Positions 43,237-51,746 of a DNA stretch of 64,000 bases are shown one piece after another. Position 1 is the first letter of the stretch. Every line of letters begins with the position of its first letter. This stretch comes from Novosphingobium profundi (GTDB lineage: Bacteria; Pseudomonadota; Alphaproteobacteria; Sphingomonadales; Sphingomonadaceae). The notes beneath the pieces are model-generated. The model made no database searches. It was given only the letters and a program-made list of their open reading frames with translations, and was not told the DNA's origin. The translations under genes and the position numbers were made by a program. The stretch spans positions 434,001 to 498,000 of the forward strand of contig NZ_JAIVLF010000001.1 in assembly GCF_020524485.1 (NCBI RefSeq). The letters run 5' to 3'.

Positions 43237-46227
43237 CTACCCTCCCAGCCCCCAGTGCAGGCTGAGGCGCACGCTGCGCGGCACCGCGTAGCTGTCCTTG
43301 AGCCAGCCATGCCCGGGGCCGGTCAGGCTGGTCAGCCGGGCCTGGGTGAGGTTGGAGACGTCGAGTACCACGCTCCAGCGCGGCGCAAAGTGGTAGCGGG
43401 CCTGGAGATCGACCTGGCGGCGCGGCGCCCAGTAGACGTCCTGTGAGGGCGCGTCGGGCGCCACGGCGCGAAGCGCGCGCCCCGTCGCATTGAGCGCGGC
43501 CCGCAGTTCCAGGCCGTCCTGGGCATAGAACAGGCTGACATTGGCGATCTGCGAGGGTTGGCCGACCAGCCGCTCGACCACGCGCTGCGAGCCGGTCGTT
43601 TGCAGGACCGACATCGCTCCGTCGAGCCGGGTCCAGTTGGCGGTGAATCCGAAGGGGGCAAGGTGGCGTGACAGCGCGCCGAGCGAGCCCACGCTGGCGC
43701 TCAGCTCCACTCCTGATATGTGCGCCGCGCTGGCGTTCACGGGGCGGATTACCTGGGCTGAGGCGTAATGCACGCCCTCCCAGGTATAGCCCTGCGTCAT
43801 CGCATCGAAGATCTCGTCGCGGATGCGCTTGTGGAAGAGGGCGGCCGAGACGAGACCGTCGAGCCGGGCGGGCAGCGTCCACTCCGCGCTCAGATCGAAA
43901 TTGTCCGAGGTGCGCGGTGCGAGCTCGGGGTTGCCGAGCCGGACAGTGACGTCCGGGCTTTGCGGGTTTCCGGCAAGGCTCGAACTGCCGAAGTCGATTG
44001 CGGCGCGCGGGGCGTAGCTCTCGTAGCTGGGACGCCCCAGCGTACGGCTGTATCCGGCACGCAGGCGCAGGGACGGCGCGGGATCGAAATTGGCCAGAAA
44101 GGCCGGGAGCAGCCGGGTGTAGCGCGAAGAGGCCGTTGTCGCGGTCCAGTCGTCTCCAGCCTCGATGTAGCCTTGCGTCGAGAGTGAGGTCCGGTCGAGG
44201 TGGAGCCCTCCCACCAGTTCCCAGGGGCCGCGCGCCAGGCGCGCCATGGCGTAGGCCGAAAGGCTCGTCTCGTCATGGTCAAAACGGTCGCGCAGCGCAT
44301 CGCCGATGTCCGAGGTGAGGGCGATGTCCTCCTGGTTGGCCTCGAACAGGGCCCAGGCCCTGTCGGGATCGATTTCGATTAGTGGCAGTCCCGCCCGGTT
44401 GAAGGGGAGGGGATTGGTGCGCACCTCTCCTGCCTGCGCCAAGGTCAGGTTCCGGTTGCCGGTGTTCCACGCGGTGTTGGCATAGCGGTAGCGATAGCGC
44501 GCGCGTTGCACGCCTGTCCCCGCAGCAAGGCCAAGTCCGCTCTCGCCGGGCGCCATGTTGCGGCGCCAGTCGAGCCGCGCGGTATCAAGGTCGGAGACCG
44601 CGCTGCGTGCCCGCTCGCGCCAGTAGGCGGCGGGGTAGAGCGCCAGGTTCGTGTAGCTTGCGCGCGGCACGGTGTAGCTGTGGTGGAGGGCGCTCGTGTC
44701 GTAGGTGACCGGGAAGGCGGCCGATCCGGTGACTTCGCCCTGTGCGTCGCGGCCCGAGGTGAATTTCACCATGGTGTAGGCCTCGCCCATGGTGGCCTGT
44801 GTGCGCGCGGCACGAAGGGAAAGGCTGTCCTGGTCCGAGGGTGACCAGGTGGCGTCGAAAAGCGCAAGCCGGGTGGTGGTGCGGGTCACGCCGTCGCGGT
44901 AGCCCACCTGCACCGCGCCGTGCGTGAAGTGGCCCGAGGTGTCGCTCTCCCGCGTGATCGCGCCGCGTGGTTCGATCACGACTTCGTTGCGGATGAAGCC
45001 GTCGCGGAAGGTGAAGCTGCCCAGGAACGTGGAGATTGCCAGATCGGGCAGATCGGCTTCGAAACGGGCCGAGAGGCCATGGCGGCGGCGGTCCGAGCTG
45101 TTGATCCAGTACTTGTCCTGAACCGGCACCGGACGTCCCTGCGCGCGCGGGTCCTCTTCGTCCACGCGCGTGCCGTCTGGGGCGTAGAACGCAAGGAAGC
45201 CGCTGTCGCTGGTGCCGTGCATGTCGCTGTTGTTCTGGAGGCGGCGGACATTGGCCGAGAGGACGAGACCGAACCGGCGCTCCGGCCCGAAGGTCGTGGC
45301 TAAGGTGCCGCTGGCGTGGAGGCCGGGGGTGGACTGGGGCTGGACTTCGCCCTGGCGGCTGGGCCCGGTGAGCCCGGCTCCGAATGAGGCGAAGGGTGCG
45401 CCGCCACCTGCAAAGGCGCTGCGCGTGCGGATGTCGATGGCGCCGCCGATGGCGTTGGGATCGCGCTCGGGCGTGAAGGTCTTGAGCACGACGAGCTCGC
45501 TCACCAGGGTGGTAGGCAGGATGTCGAGCCGCACACCCCGGCTGGCGCTGTTCGTGCCGGCTTCGGGAATGCCGGTCGAGGCAATGGCAAGGCCGTTCAC
45601 GGTGACGTTGTTGTAGGTCTGGGTGAGCCCGCGCACGACCGGGGCAATGGGCACGTCGCGCGGGTGTTCGTTGTCGGCAATGGGGATCACCGAGATCCCG
45701 GGGATCCGGCGCATGGCATTGACCACGCTGGTGTCGGGAAGGCGGCGCACCTCGTCGCTGGAGATGGCATCGGCAATGACGCGGGCCTCGTGCTTGGTCG
45801 CCCGCGCGCGGCGCTCGGACATGCGCAGGCCAATGACGTGGATGGGATCTCCGGTCAGCGGGGGCGGTGCGTAGGCAGGTGCGGGGCTGGACGGGATACG
45901 CGATGCAGGGCCGGTGCGGGCGGCGGTCTTTGCGCGGGGGCGGATGAGGGCGGCTCCGGCCCGGCGCTGGGCGATCAGGCCCGTGCCCGCGAGGATGCGT
46001 TCGAGCGCGTCCATCTCCGCTATCCGTCCGTGCGCGCCATGGCTTCGTCGGCCCTCCAGCGTTTCAGGCGCGCTCAGGACCTGGACGCCGCTCTGCGCGG
46101 ACCAGGCGTTGAGCGCGTCGCCCAGCGTGCCTGCCGGAATGGCGAAGTCGCGCGTTCGGGCATCCGCGGGGGAGGCCGCAAGCGCCACCATCGCGGCAAG
46201 GCTGGCTGCAGCCGCAAGGCGCATCAC
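43237..46227 (-). CDS. TonB-dependent transducer receptor 2 with N-terminal signalling (STN) domain
   Basis: Protein of 996 residues. After the signal peptide (MMRLAAAASLAAMVALAASPADA) comes an STN/secretin-like domain at about 25-100 (FAIPAGTLGDALNAWSAQSG, LERILAGTGLIAQRR), a Pro-rich linker, then plug (RRLPDTSVVNAMRRIPGISVI) and barrel ending SLHWGLGG. The STN domain is the part that contacts a FecR-type anti-sigma factor, and the FecR and sigma genes lie directly upstream in the same direction (33 bp gap). So it is probably both transporter and signal input, inducing its own operon when cargo binds. The ligand is unknown; the adjacent GDPD genes hint at phosphodiesters. Confidence 0.92.
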   Translation of the reverse strand: MMRLAAAASLAAMVALAASPADARTRDFAIPAGTLGDALNAWSAQSGVQVLSAPETLEGRRSHGAHGRIAEMDALERILAGTGLIAQRRAGAALIRPRAKTAARTGPASRIPSSPAPAYAPPPLTGDPIHVIGLRMSERRARATKHEARVIADAISSDEVRRLPDTSVVNAMRRIPGISVIPIADNEHPRDVPIAPVVRGLTQTYNNVTVNGLAIASTGIPEAGTNSASRGVRLDILPTTLVSELVVLKTFTPERDPNAIGGAIDIRTRSAFAGGGAPFASFGAGLTGPSRQGEVQPQSTPGLHASGTLATTFGPERRFGLVLSANVRRLQNNSDMHGTSDSGFLAFYAPDGTRVDEEDPRAQGRPVPVQDKYWINSSDRRRHGLSARFEADLPDLAISTFLGSFTFRDGFIRNEVVIEPRGAITRESDTSGHFTHGAVQVGYRDGVTRTTTRLALFDATWSPSDQDSLSLRAARTQATMGEAYTMVKFTSGRDAQGEVTGSAAFPVTYDTSALHHSYTVPRASYTNLALYPAAYWRERARSAVSDLDTARLDWRRNMAPGESGLGLAAGTGVQRARYRYRYANTAWNTGNRNLTLAQAGEVRTNPLPFNRAGLPLIEIDPDRAWALFEANQEDIALTSDIGDALRDRFDHDETSLSAYAMARLARGPWELVGGLHLDRTSLSTQGYIEAGDDWTATTASSRYTRLLPAFLANFDPAPSLRLRAGYSRTLGRPSYESYAPRAAIDFGSSSLAGNPQSPDVTVRLGNPELAPRTSDNFDLSAEWTLPARLDGLVSAALFHKRIRDEIFDAMTQGYTWEGVHYASAQVIRPVNASAAHISGVELSASVGSLGALSRHLAPFGFTANWTRLDGAMSVLQTTGSQRVVERLVGQPSQIANVSLFYAQDGLELRAALNATGRALRAVAPDAPSQDVYWAPRRQVDLQARYHFAPRWSVVLDVSNLTQARLTSLTGPGHGWLKDSYAVPRSVRLSLHWGLGG

Positions 46228-46260
46228 CGGCCGGTTTTCCCGCCGCCGAATGGGGCCGTG

Positions 46261-47244
46261 TTAGATGCGGTCGAGCACCAGGGCATGACCGGTGTCCTTC
46301 ACCGAGAAACCGTGGAGCAGGCCCAGGTTCTCCAGCACCGTGACCGGCTCGGCAAGGTGCAGGCGGCCCGCGACGCGCGTGCGCAGGAGAGCCGGGTCCT
46401 CGACCAGAACCTGCCGGTCGGTCCAGCGCTCCAACTGGGGGAGGAGTTCGCCCAGCGGCATGTCGCGCACCCGCAGCCAGCCGCTCCGCCAGCTTTCGAC
46501 GTCCTCGTCCTGGATGCGCGCGAGCGGAGCGATCGCGCCATCGGCGAGGCGCGTGGCGTGACCGGCGGGAACTCTCACAGGGGCAACGCCCGGTGCACTG
46601 GCGGCAAAACGCACCAGACCGCGTTCGACCTGCAGGTCTACCGCCTCGCCGTTGAGGGCAACGTCGAAGCGCGTGCCCAGCACGGTAACGGTGCTGTCTT
46701 GCGCGCTCACGGTAAAGGGGCGGGCCGGATCGTGCGTTACGTCGAACAGCGCCTCGCCCGTCTCGAGGCGGACCTCGCGCCGGTTGGCCCCGATGCGGGC
46801 GAAGAGGCGGCTGTTGCCATTGAGATGGACCTGCGATCCGTCGGCCAGCGTGATCGCGCGCACTTCGCCAGGCCCGGTGCTCCAGCTGTTCTCGGGTGTG
46901 AGCTGAAAGCGCAACTGCGGCAGCCCAAGGGCGAGTGCGCCCACGAGCAGGGCTCCGCCTGCGGCCAGCCCAAGTGCGCGGCGCCGGGATGGACGCGGAG
47001 CCGCTCCGGCGTTGTCGTTGCCTGCGGGCCGAGGAGCGGTTTCGGCATGGAGGCGCAGGCCATCGGTGACCGCCTCGTCCATGCAGGTGGCCCAGAGCGC
47101 TTCGAAGCGGGCACGCCGGTCTGGCACGCCGGAAAGCCATGTCTCGAAGGCGGTGCTATCGACCGCGTGGCTGAGGTGGCGCGCGACCCAGAGCGCGGCG
47201 GCCTCGTCCTCGTCGTCCGGTAGGGTGTCGTCGGGCGGTGTCAT
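46261..47244 (-). CDS. fecR: FecR-family anti-sigma factor
   Basis: Inner-membrane regulator of 327 residues. The N-terminal cytosolic domain (about 15-60; ALWVARHLSHAV... FETWLSGVPDRRARFEALW) is the DUF4880 sigma-binding part; a membrane helix lies at about 92-110; the FecR periplasmic domain follows at 125-220 (ITLADGSQVHLNGNSRLFARI, RPFTVSAQDSTVTVLGTRFDV), and a C-terminal STN-like domain ends the protein. It relays the receptor signal and controls the sigma factor, with which its start overlaps by four bases. Confidence 0.94.
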   Translation of the reverse strand: MTPPDDTLPDDEDEAAALWVARHLSHAVDSTAFETWLSGVPDRRARFEALWATCMDEAVTDGLRLHAETAPRPAGNDNAGAAPRPSRRRALGLAAGGALLVGALALGLPQLRFQLTPENSWSTGPGEVRAITLADGSQVHLNGNSRLFARIGANRREVRLETGEALFDVTHDPARPFTVSAQDSTVTVLGTRFDVALNGEAVDLQVERGLVRFAASAPGVAPVRVPAGHATRLADGAIAPLARIQDEDVESWRSGWLRVRDMPLGELLPQLERWTDRQVLVEDPALLRTRVAGRLHLAEPVTVLENLGLLHGFSVKDTGHALVLDRI

Positions 47245-47738
47245 GCCGGCTCGTCCTGGCTGGCCATGGCGCGGTGGAGGGAAAGTACCGCGCGCGCGAC
47301 GTGGGCATCGACCGCGCTCGGGCTGATGTCGAGCTGGGCGGCGACGTCCTTGGCGGAAAGCCCGTGGAGGCGGCGCAGGATGAAGACCTCGCGCCGCTGG
47401 CGCGGCATGGTGGCAATGATCCGGGACACCGTGTCCATCCGTTCGCGTTGCAGCATGGCGTGCTCCTGGGAGGGTTGCTCGCTGGGAATTTCGATTTCGC
47501 TGGCGGGAACGTCCTCGGCGCGGCGAAGGCCTACGCGCGCGTGATCGACGATGAGGTTGCGTGCGATCCGGCGCAGCATGGCGCCCACGTTGCGCACGGT
47601 ATCGGGGGCGTAGTGGGCCAGGCGCACGAAGCTGTCCTGGACCACGTCCTCGCTCGCGGTGTGATCGCCCAGCCGCCTATAGGCAAAGCCATAGATGTCG
47701 GTGCGCAGTTTGCGGTACGCCGTTTCGTCGAAGTGCAT
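47241..47738 (-). CDS. fecI: ECF sigma factor, FecI-like
   Basis: Extracytoplasmic-function sigma factor of 165 residues. Region 2 is at about 8-75 (YGFAYRRLGDHTASEDVVQDSFVRL) and region 4 at about 105-160 (MPRQRREVFILRRLHGLSAKDVAAQLDISPSAVDAHVARAV with its helix-turn-helix). It should direct transcription of the downstream receptor gene when released by FecR. First gene of the fecI-fecR-receptor unit; a 14 bp perfect palindrome lies 15 bp upstream of its start codon. Confidence 0.94.
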   Translation of the reverse strand: MHFDETAYRKLRTDIYGFAYRRLGDHTASEDVVQDSFVRLAHYAPDTVRNVGAMLRRIARNLIVDHARVGLRRAEDVPASEIEIPSEQPSQEHAMLQRERMDTVSRIIATMPRQRREVFILRRLHGLSAKDVAAQLDISPSAVDAHVARAVLSLHRAMASQDEPA

Positions 47739-47752
47739 CGTGACAGCCCCGT

Positions 47753-47766
47753 ATCCCCTTGGGGAT
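47753..47766. promoter_or_regulatory. Perfect palindrome ATCCCCTTGGGGAT upstream of the sigma factor gene
   Basis: A 14 bp perfect palindrome in the 89 bp between the Sir2 stop and the sigma factor start. It could be an operator or a small hairpin in the leader. No matching copy was noticed elsewhere in the window. Confidence 0.35.
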
Positions 47767-47827
47767 GCCGCCTATGGCCTTCGCGTGACAGCTTGAAGAC
47801 GATGGGGACCTCTTGCCTTTGCGCGGC

Positions 47828-48550
47828 TCAGAACGGCACGGCGTGGGCTCCGGCAAGGAGGTCGCGCACGAGCCGTGGCACCTCTTCGCTGGCCGGGCCG
47901 CAAAGGACATGGAGGATGTCCGCCGTGCCGGTTGGAGCCGGGTTGACCTCGATTGTGACGGCGCCGTTCGCGCGGGCAAGGCCGATCAGGCGGGCGGCGG
48001 GGTGGACGCTGGCGGATGTACCGATGGCGATGAATATGTCGGCCTTTGTGGCCAGAGCTTCGAGCGCGTGGCGGTGGCGCGGGGTTTCGCCGAAGAGGAC
48101 GACATCGGGGCGCAGCGCGGGCGCGTCGCAGGCCGGGCAGTCCTCGCGCACGGGGAGCTCGCCCTCCCAGCCCACGCGGTTTCCGCATTCGGCGCAAAGC
48201 GCGGCAAAAAGCGTGCCGTGCAGGTGCAGCACCTCGCGGCTGCCTGCGCGTTCGTGAAGGTCATCGCTGTTCATGGTGGCGAGCGTAAAGGTCCCGCGTG
48301 CTTCACGGATCCAGCGCTCCTGCAACTGGGCGAGGGCGACATGAGCCGGATTGGGGGCCACTTCGCGCAGCTGCGCCCGGCGCGCGTCGTAGAAGGCGTG
48401 GACGTTGCTAGGCTGGGCGGCGAGCCCTTCGGCCGAGCAGAGCGCGCGCAGATCCTCGTCTTCCTCCCACAGGCCGCCTTCGCCGCGGAAGGTGGCAAGG
48501 CCGCTCTCGGCGGAAATTCCTGCGCCGGTCAGGAAGACGAGATCGGTCAT
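47828..48550 (-). CDS. cobB: Sir2-family NAD-dependent protein deacylase (CobB-like, class III)
   Basis: Sirtuin of 240 residues from the ATG at 48550. Seen are GAGISAESGLATFRG (NAD loop), FYDARRAQL with the Tyr and Arg that in class III sirtuins select malonyl and succinyl groups, HLHGTL (catalytic His), a zinc site CAEC and CPAC, and LRPDVVLFGE. The motif that is normally TQN[IV]DxLHxRAG reads TMNSDDLHERAG, so the usual Gln is Met; Asn and Asp are kept. It probably removes acyl groups from metabolic enzymes in the cytosol. It is divergent from the molybdenum hydroxylase genes across a 248 bp region that shows no gene. Confidence 0.93.
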   Translation of the reverse strand: MTDLVFLTGAGISAESGLATFRGEGGLWEEDEDLRALCSAEGLAAQPSNVHAFYDARRAQLREVAPNPAHVALAQLQERWIREARGTFTLATMNSDDLHERAGSREVLHLHGTLFAALCAECGNRVGWEGELPVREDCPACDAPALRPDVVLFGETPRHRHALEALATKADIFIAIGTSASVHPAARLIGLARANGAVTIEVNPAPTGTADILHVLCGPASEEVPRLVRDLLAGAHAVPF

Positions 48551-48798
48551 GGCGTGTGTGGTCCTTTGGTTTTGTCTCATCCTAGCGATGCCGGGGCGGG
48601 CGCAAAGGCAGCCCTGGAAAGAAAGACCGGGAAAATCAGGCGCGAAGGTGGGCTCTCCCGCGCAGGTGCGCGCAGATGGCAGGAGTGGCGGGTCGATCCG
48701 GGCAATCCGGCACAAAATCCCGGTTGGTTCGCGCTAGGGCCTGTGCTGTAAACGGGCAGTACGGGACGCAAGGGCCTTGAGGCCCTCTGGAGGACACG

Positions 48799-49266
48799 AT
48801 GGCAATCCGCTTTACCCTCAATGGCGACGAGACGACGCTCGATGTCGATCCGGCCAAGCCGCTCTTGTGGACGCTGCGTGAGGATATCGGCCTTCCCGGT
48901 ACCAAGTTCGGCTGCGGGGCAGGCCTGTGCGGGGCCTGCACGGTCCACGTCGACGGGGTGGCCACGCGCGCGTGCATTACGCCGGTTGGGCTCATCGAAG
49001 GCCAGAGCGTGACCACCATCGAGGCCGCCGGGGCTGACCCTGTGGGGCGCCATGTGGTCGCGGCCTGGTGCGCGCTCGACGTGCCCCAGTGCGGCTATTG
49101 TCAGGCCGGGCAGATCATGAACGCGACCGCCTTCCTGCACGAAGTGCCCGAACCCGCCGATGCGGACATCGACGCGGCCATGGCGGGCAACCTGTGCCGC
49201 TGTGCGAGTTACACCCGGATACGCGCCGCCATCAAGGATGCCGCACACAAGGCGAAGGAGGCATGA
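48799..49266 (+). CDS. Molybdenum hydroxylase small 2Fe-2S subunit (IorA-like)
   Basis: Iron-sulfur subunit of 155 residues carrying two 2Fe-2S clusters. The plant-type cluster motif GCGAGLCGACTVH lies near 40-52 and the second cluster in CGYCQAGQIMNA and NLCRCASYTRIRAAI in the helical C-terminal half. This is the small subunit of isoquinoline-1-oxidoreductase-type aldehyde or N-heterocycle oxidising enzymes, passing electrons from the Mo subunit. GGAGG lies before the ATG. Its stop overlaps the start of the large subunit (ATGA). It has no signal peptide, so it would be exported together with its Tat-bearing partner. Confidence 0.93.
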   Translation: MAIRFTLNGDETTLDVDPAKPLLWTLREDIGLPGTKFGCGAGLCGACTVHVDGVATRACITPVGLIEGQSVTTIEAAGADPVGRHVVAAWCALDVPQCGYCQAGQIMNATAFLHEVPEPADADIDAAMAGNLCRCASYTRIRAAIKDAAHKAKEA

Positions 49267-51464
49267 GCATGGCTCGAACATCTCTCAGCCGCCGGAGTTT
49301 TATCGCCGCCAGCCTGCTTGCCGGTGGCGGCGTCGCGTTCGAGTTCGCGCTGCCGCTGGGGCGCGCCTCTGCGCAAGGTCTGGATGCCGCGCCGATCACC
49401 GCCTTCGTGCGCATTCTGCCCGACAACCGCGTGGTGATCGGGGGCAAGAACGCCGAGATCGGGCAGGGCGCCAAGACCATGCTCCCCATGCTCATCGCCG
49501 AGGAGCTCGACGTGGCCTGGGACAGCGTGACAGTGGAGCAGACCGACGCCGATGCCACGATCTACGGCGCGCAGTCGGCAGGAGGCAGCCGCACCACGGG
49601 GCGTGAGTGGCTGCCCATGCGCCAGGCAGGCGCGGCCGCGCGCGCGATGGTGCTGGCCGCCGCGGCGCAGGAATGGGGCGTGCCGGTCTCCGCACTGTCG
49701 AGTGGGCAAGGTCGGGTGCTCCATGAAGCGAGCGGACGCGCGGCGCCCTATGCGACCTTCGCTGCAGGTGCCGCGCGCCAGACTGCGCCTGATCCCGCGT
49801 CGCTGACCTTGAAGGACCCGTCCGCCTTCCGGATCGTGGGCACGCGGGTCATGGGCGTCGATACGCCCGCGATCACGCAGGGCAAGCCGCTGTTCGGGAT
49901 CGACGTGGACCGGCCGGGCATGCTCCACGCCGTGCTCGAAACCTGTCCGGCAGTGGGCGGCCGTTTCGTTTCCGCCAACCTTGATGAGATCCGTGCGATG
50001 CCCGGCATTGAACACGTCTTCGTGATCGAGGGGGACGGGCAGGCCGAATCGCTGCTCGATGGCGTTGCGATCCTCTCGAAGAGTTGGTGGAGCGCCGACC
50101 AGGCGCGCCTTGCACTCCAGGTCGAATGGGACACCCGCGCGGTGGAGGGCTACTCCACGCAAGGGTATGCCAAGTGCGCGGCCGAGGCGCTGGACCGCGG
50201 ACCTGAGAAGACCGTGCTGGACAAGGGTGATGTTGCCTCCGCGCTGGACGGTGCCAGCCAGCGGATCACGGCGCGCTATGCCGTGCCGATCCTGGCGCAC
50301 GGTACGCTGGAGCCGCAGAACACGACCGCGCTGTTTACCGGCGATGCCATCGAGATCTGGTCGCCCACGCAGAACCCGGAAAGCGGACGCGCGCTTGTCG
50401 CCGCAGCCCTGGGGCTGGAGAAGGAGGCGATCCGCATCCACTTCACCCGCATCGGCGGAGGCTTCGGGCGGCGCCTCATGGGCGATTACATGGTCCAGGC
50501 TGCGGCCATCGCGGCCAAGGTGCCGGGCGTTCCGGTCAAGCTCCTCTACAGCCGCCAGGACGAGTTTCGCCGCGACTTCTTCCGAGCAGGTGCGTGGCAC
50601 GAACTGGACGCGGGGATTGACGCGGCAGGGCGCCTCACCGCCTTTCGCGACCACTACGTCACCTTCGGAGCGGACGGGGCGCCGTCGCGCGGGGCCGAGG
50701 TTGCCGCCGGGATCGTCCCGGCAAACCTCCTTGCCAACGCGCGGATCGAGCAGAGCCTGATCGCGACCAACCTGCCCACCGGCTGGCTGCGCGCGCCGCG
50801 CTCGAACAGCCTGGGTTTCGTGCTGCTCTCCTTCCTTGACGAGGTGGCCCAGGCGGGTGGACGCGATCTCCCGGCGCTGCTGCTGGAATTGCTCGGCGAG
50901 GATGCCCGTACGATCCCCGGCAGTGGCCCGCGCGAGGCCGATTTCCAGACTGGCCGCGCGCGTTCGGTGATCGAGAAGGTTCTCGTCCTGGCCGACTGGG
51001 CTGGTCGCGGCGGCCTCGCAAGCGGGCGCGGCAAGGGCTTCGGCTTCTACTTCAGCCACGCAGGCTATTTCGCGGTGGTGGTCGAGGCGCAGGTGCGCGA
51101 TGGTCAGGTGCGTGTGCCGCGCGTCTGGGCGGCGGGCGATGTCGGTAGCCAGATCGTCAATCCCCTGAATGCCGAGCAGCAGGTGCGCGGCGCCGTGATC
51201 GAGGGTCTGGGCCAGGCGCTCGCAGGCCAGGAGATCACCCAGGTCGACGGTGCGGTCGAGCAGGCGAATTTCGATACCCACCCCTTCATGCGCATCGACG
51301 CGGTGCCCGAGATCGAGGTGGCCTTCGTGCCCAGCGACAATGGCCCGACCGGACTTGGCGAACCGGCGCTGCCGCCGGTGGTGGGCGCGCTCGTCAACGC
51401 GGTGCACGCGGCGACGGGCACGCGTATCCGCAAGCTCCCCTTGCGCGAGGAGGATCTGGTCTGA
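49263..51464 (+). CDS. Molybdopterin-binding large subunit (IorB-like), Tat-exported
   Basis: Large subunit of 733 residues of the xanthine-oxidase superfamily. The N-terminus has a twin-arginine signal (TSLSRRSFIAASLLAGGGVAF). Landmarks include NAEIGQGAKTMLPMLIAEEL, YGAQSAGGSRTT, HGTLEPQNTTAL, GGGFGRRLMGDY and the catalytic Glu in GLGEPALPP. No FAD-binding subunit, c-type cytochrome or XdhC-like maturation gene is next to it, so the electron acceptor and maturation must come from elsewhere. The substrate (an aldehyde or N-heterocycle) cannot be told from sequence. Confidence 0.92.
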   Translation: MSMARTSLSRRSFIAASLLAGGGVAFEFALPLGRASAQGLDAAPITAFVRILPDNRVVIGGKNAEIGQGAKTMLPMLIAEELDVAWDSVTVEQTDADATIYGAQSAGGSRTTGREWLPMRQAGAAARAMVLAAAAQEWGVPVSALSSGQGRVLHEASGRAAPYATFAAGAARQTAPDPASLTLKDPSAFRIVGTRVMGVDTPAITQGKPLFGIDVDRPGMLHAVLETCPAVGGRFVSANLDEIRAMPGIEHVFVIEGDGQAESLLDGVAILSKSWWSADQARLALQVEWDTRAVEGYSTQGYAKCAAEALDRGPEKTVLDKGDVASALDGASQRITARYAVPILAHGTLEPQNTTALFTGDAIEIWSPTQNPESGRALVAAALGLEKEAIRIHFTRIGGGFGRRLMGDYMVQAAAIAAKVPGVPVKLLYSRQDEFRRDFFRAGAWHELDAGIDAAGRLTAFRDHYVTFGADGAPSRGAEVAAGIVPANLLANARIEQSLIATNLPTGWLRAPRSNSLGFVLLSFLDEVAQAGGRDLPALLLELLGEDARTIPGSGPREADFQTGRARSVIEKVLVLADWAGRGGLASGRGKGFGFYFSHAGYFAVVVEAQVRDGQVRVPRVWAAGDVGSQIVNPLNAEQQVRGAVIEGLGQALAGQEITQVDGAVEQANFDTHPFMRIDAVPEIEVAFVPSDNGPTGLGEPALPPVVGALVNAVHAATGTRIRKLPLREEDLV

Positions 51465-51746
51465 GCGGGCCTGTGACGCGCGGCAGATAGTTCCGATTCT
51501 GGCGAGGGAGGGCGCTTCGAAACCGCGGGTGGTGTCCACCTCCCTGCGTAAAACGCGCATGCTTGGGGCCTGAAAGGCGAGGGTTTCTGCGGGATTCTCG
51601 GCATCGTCGCACTTGTGTATGTGTGAAGCAGATTCGCCCGCACACCCGGCCAAAAACGACAGAAGACGCTCCAGCCCCCGACGCAATCGGGAGCAAAGAC
51701 ATCCCCGTCCCACTACAACGGAAGGCCGAGCCGCAAGGGACACAAC

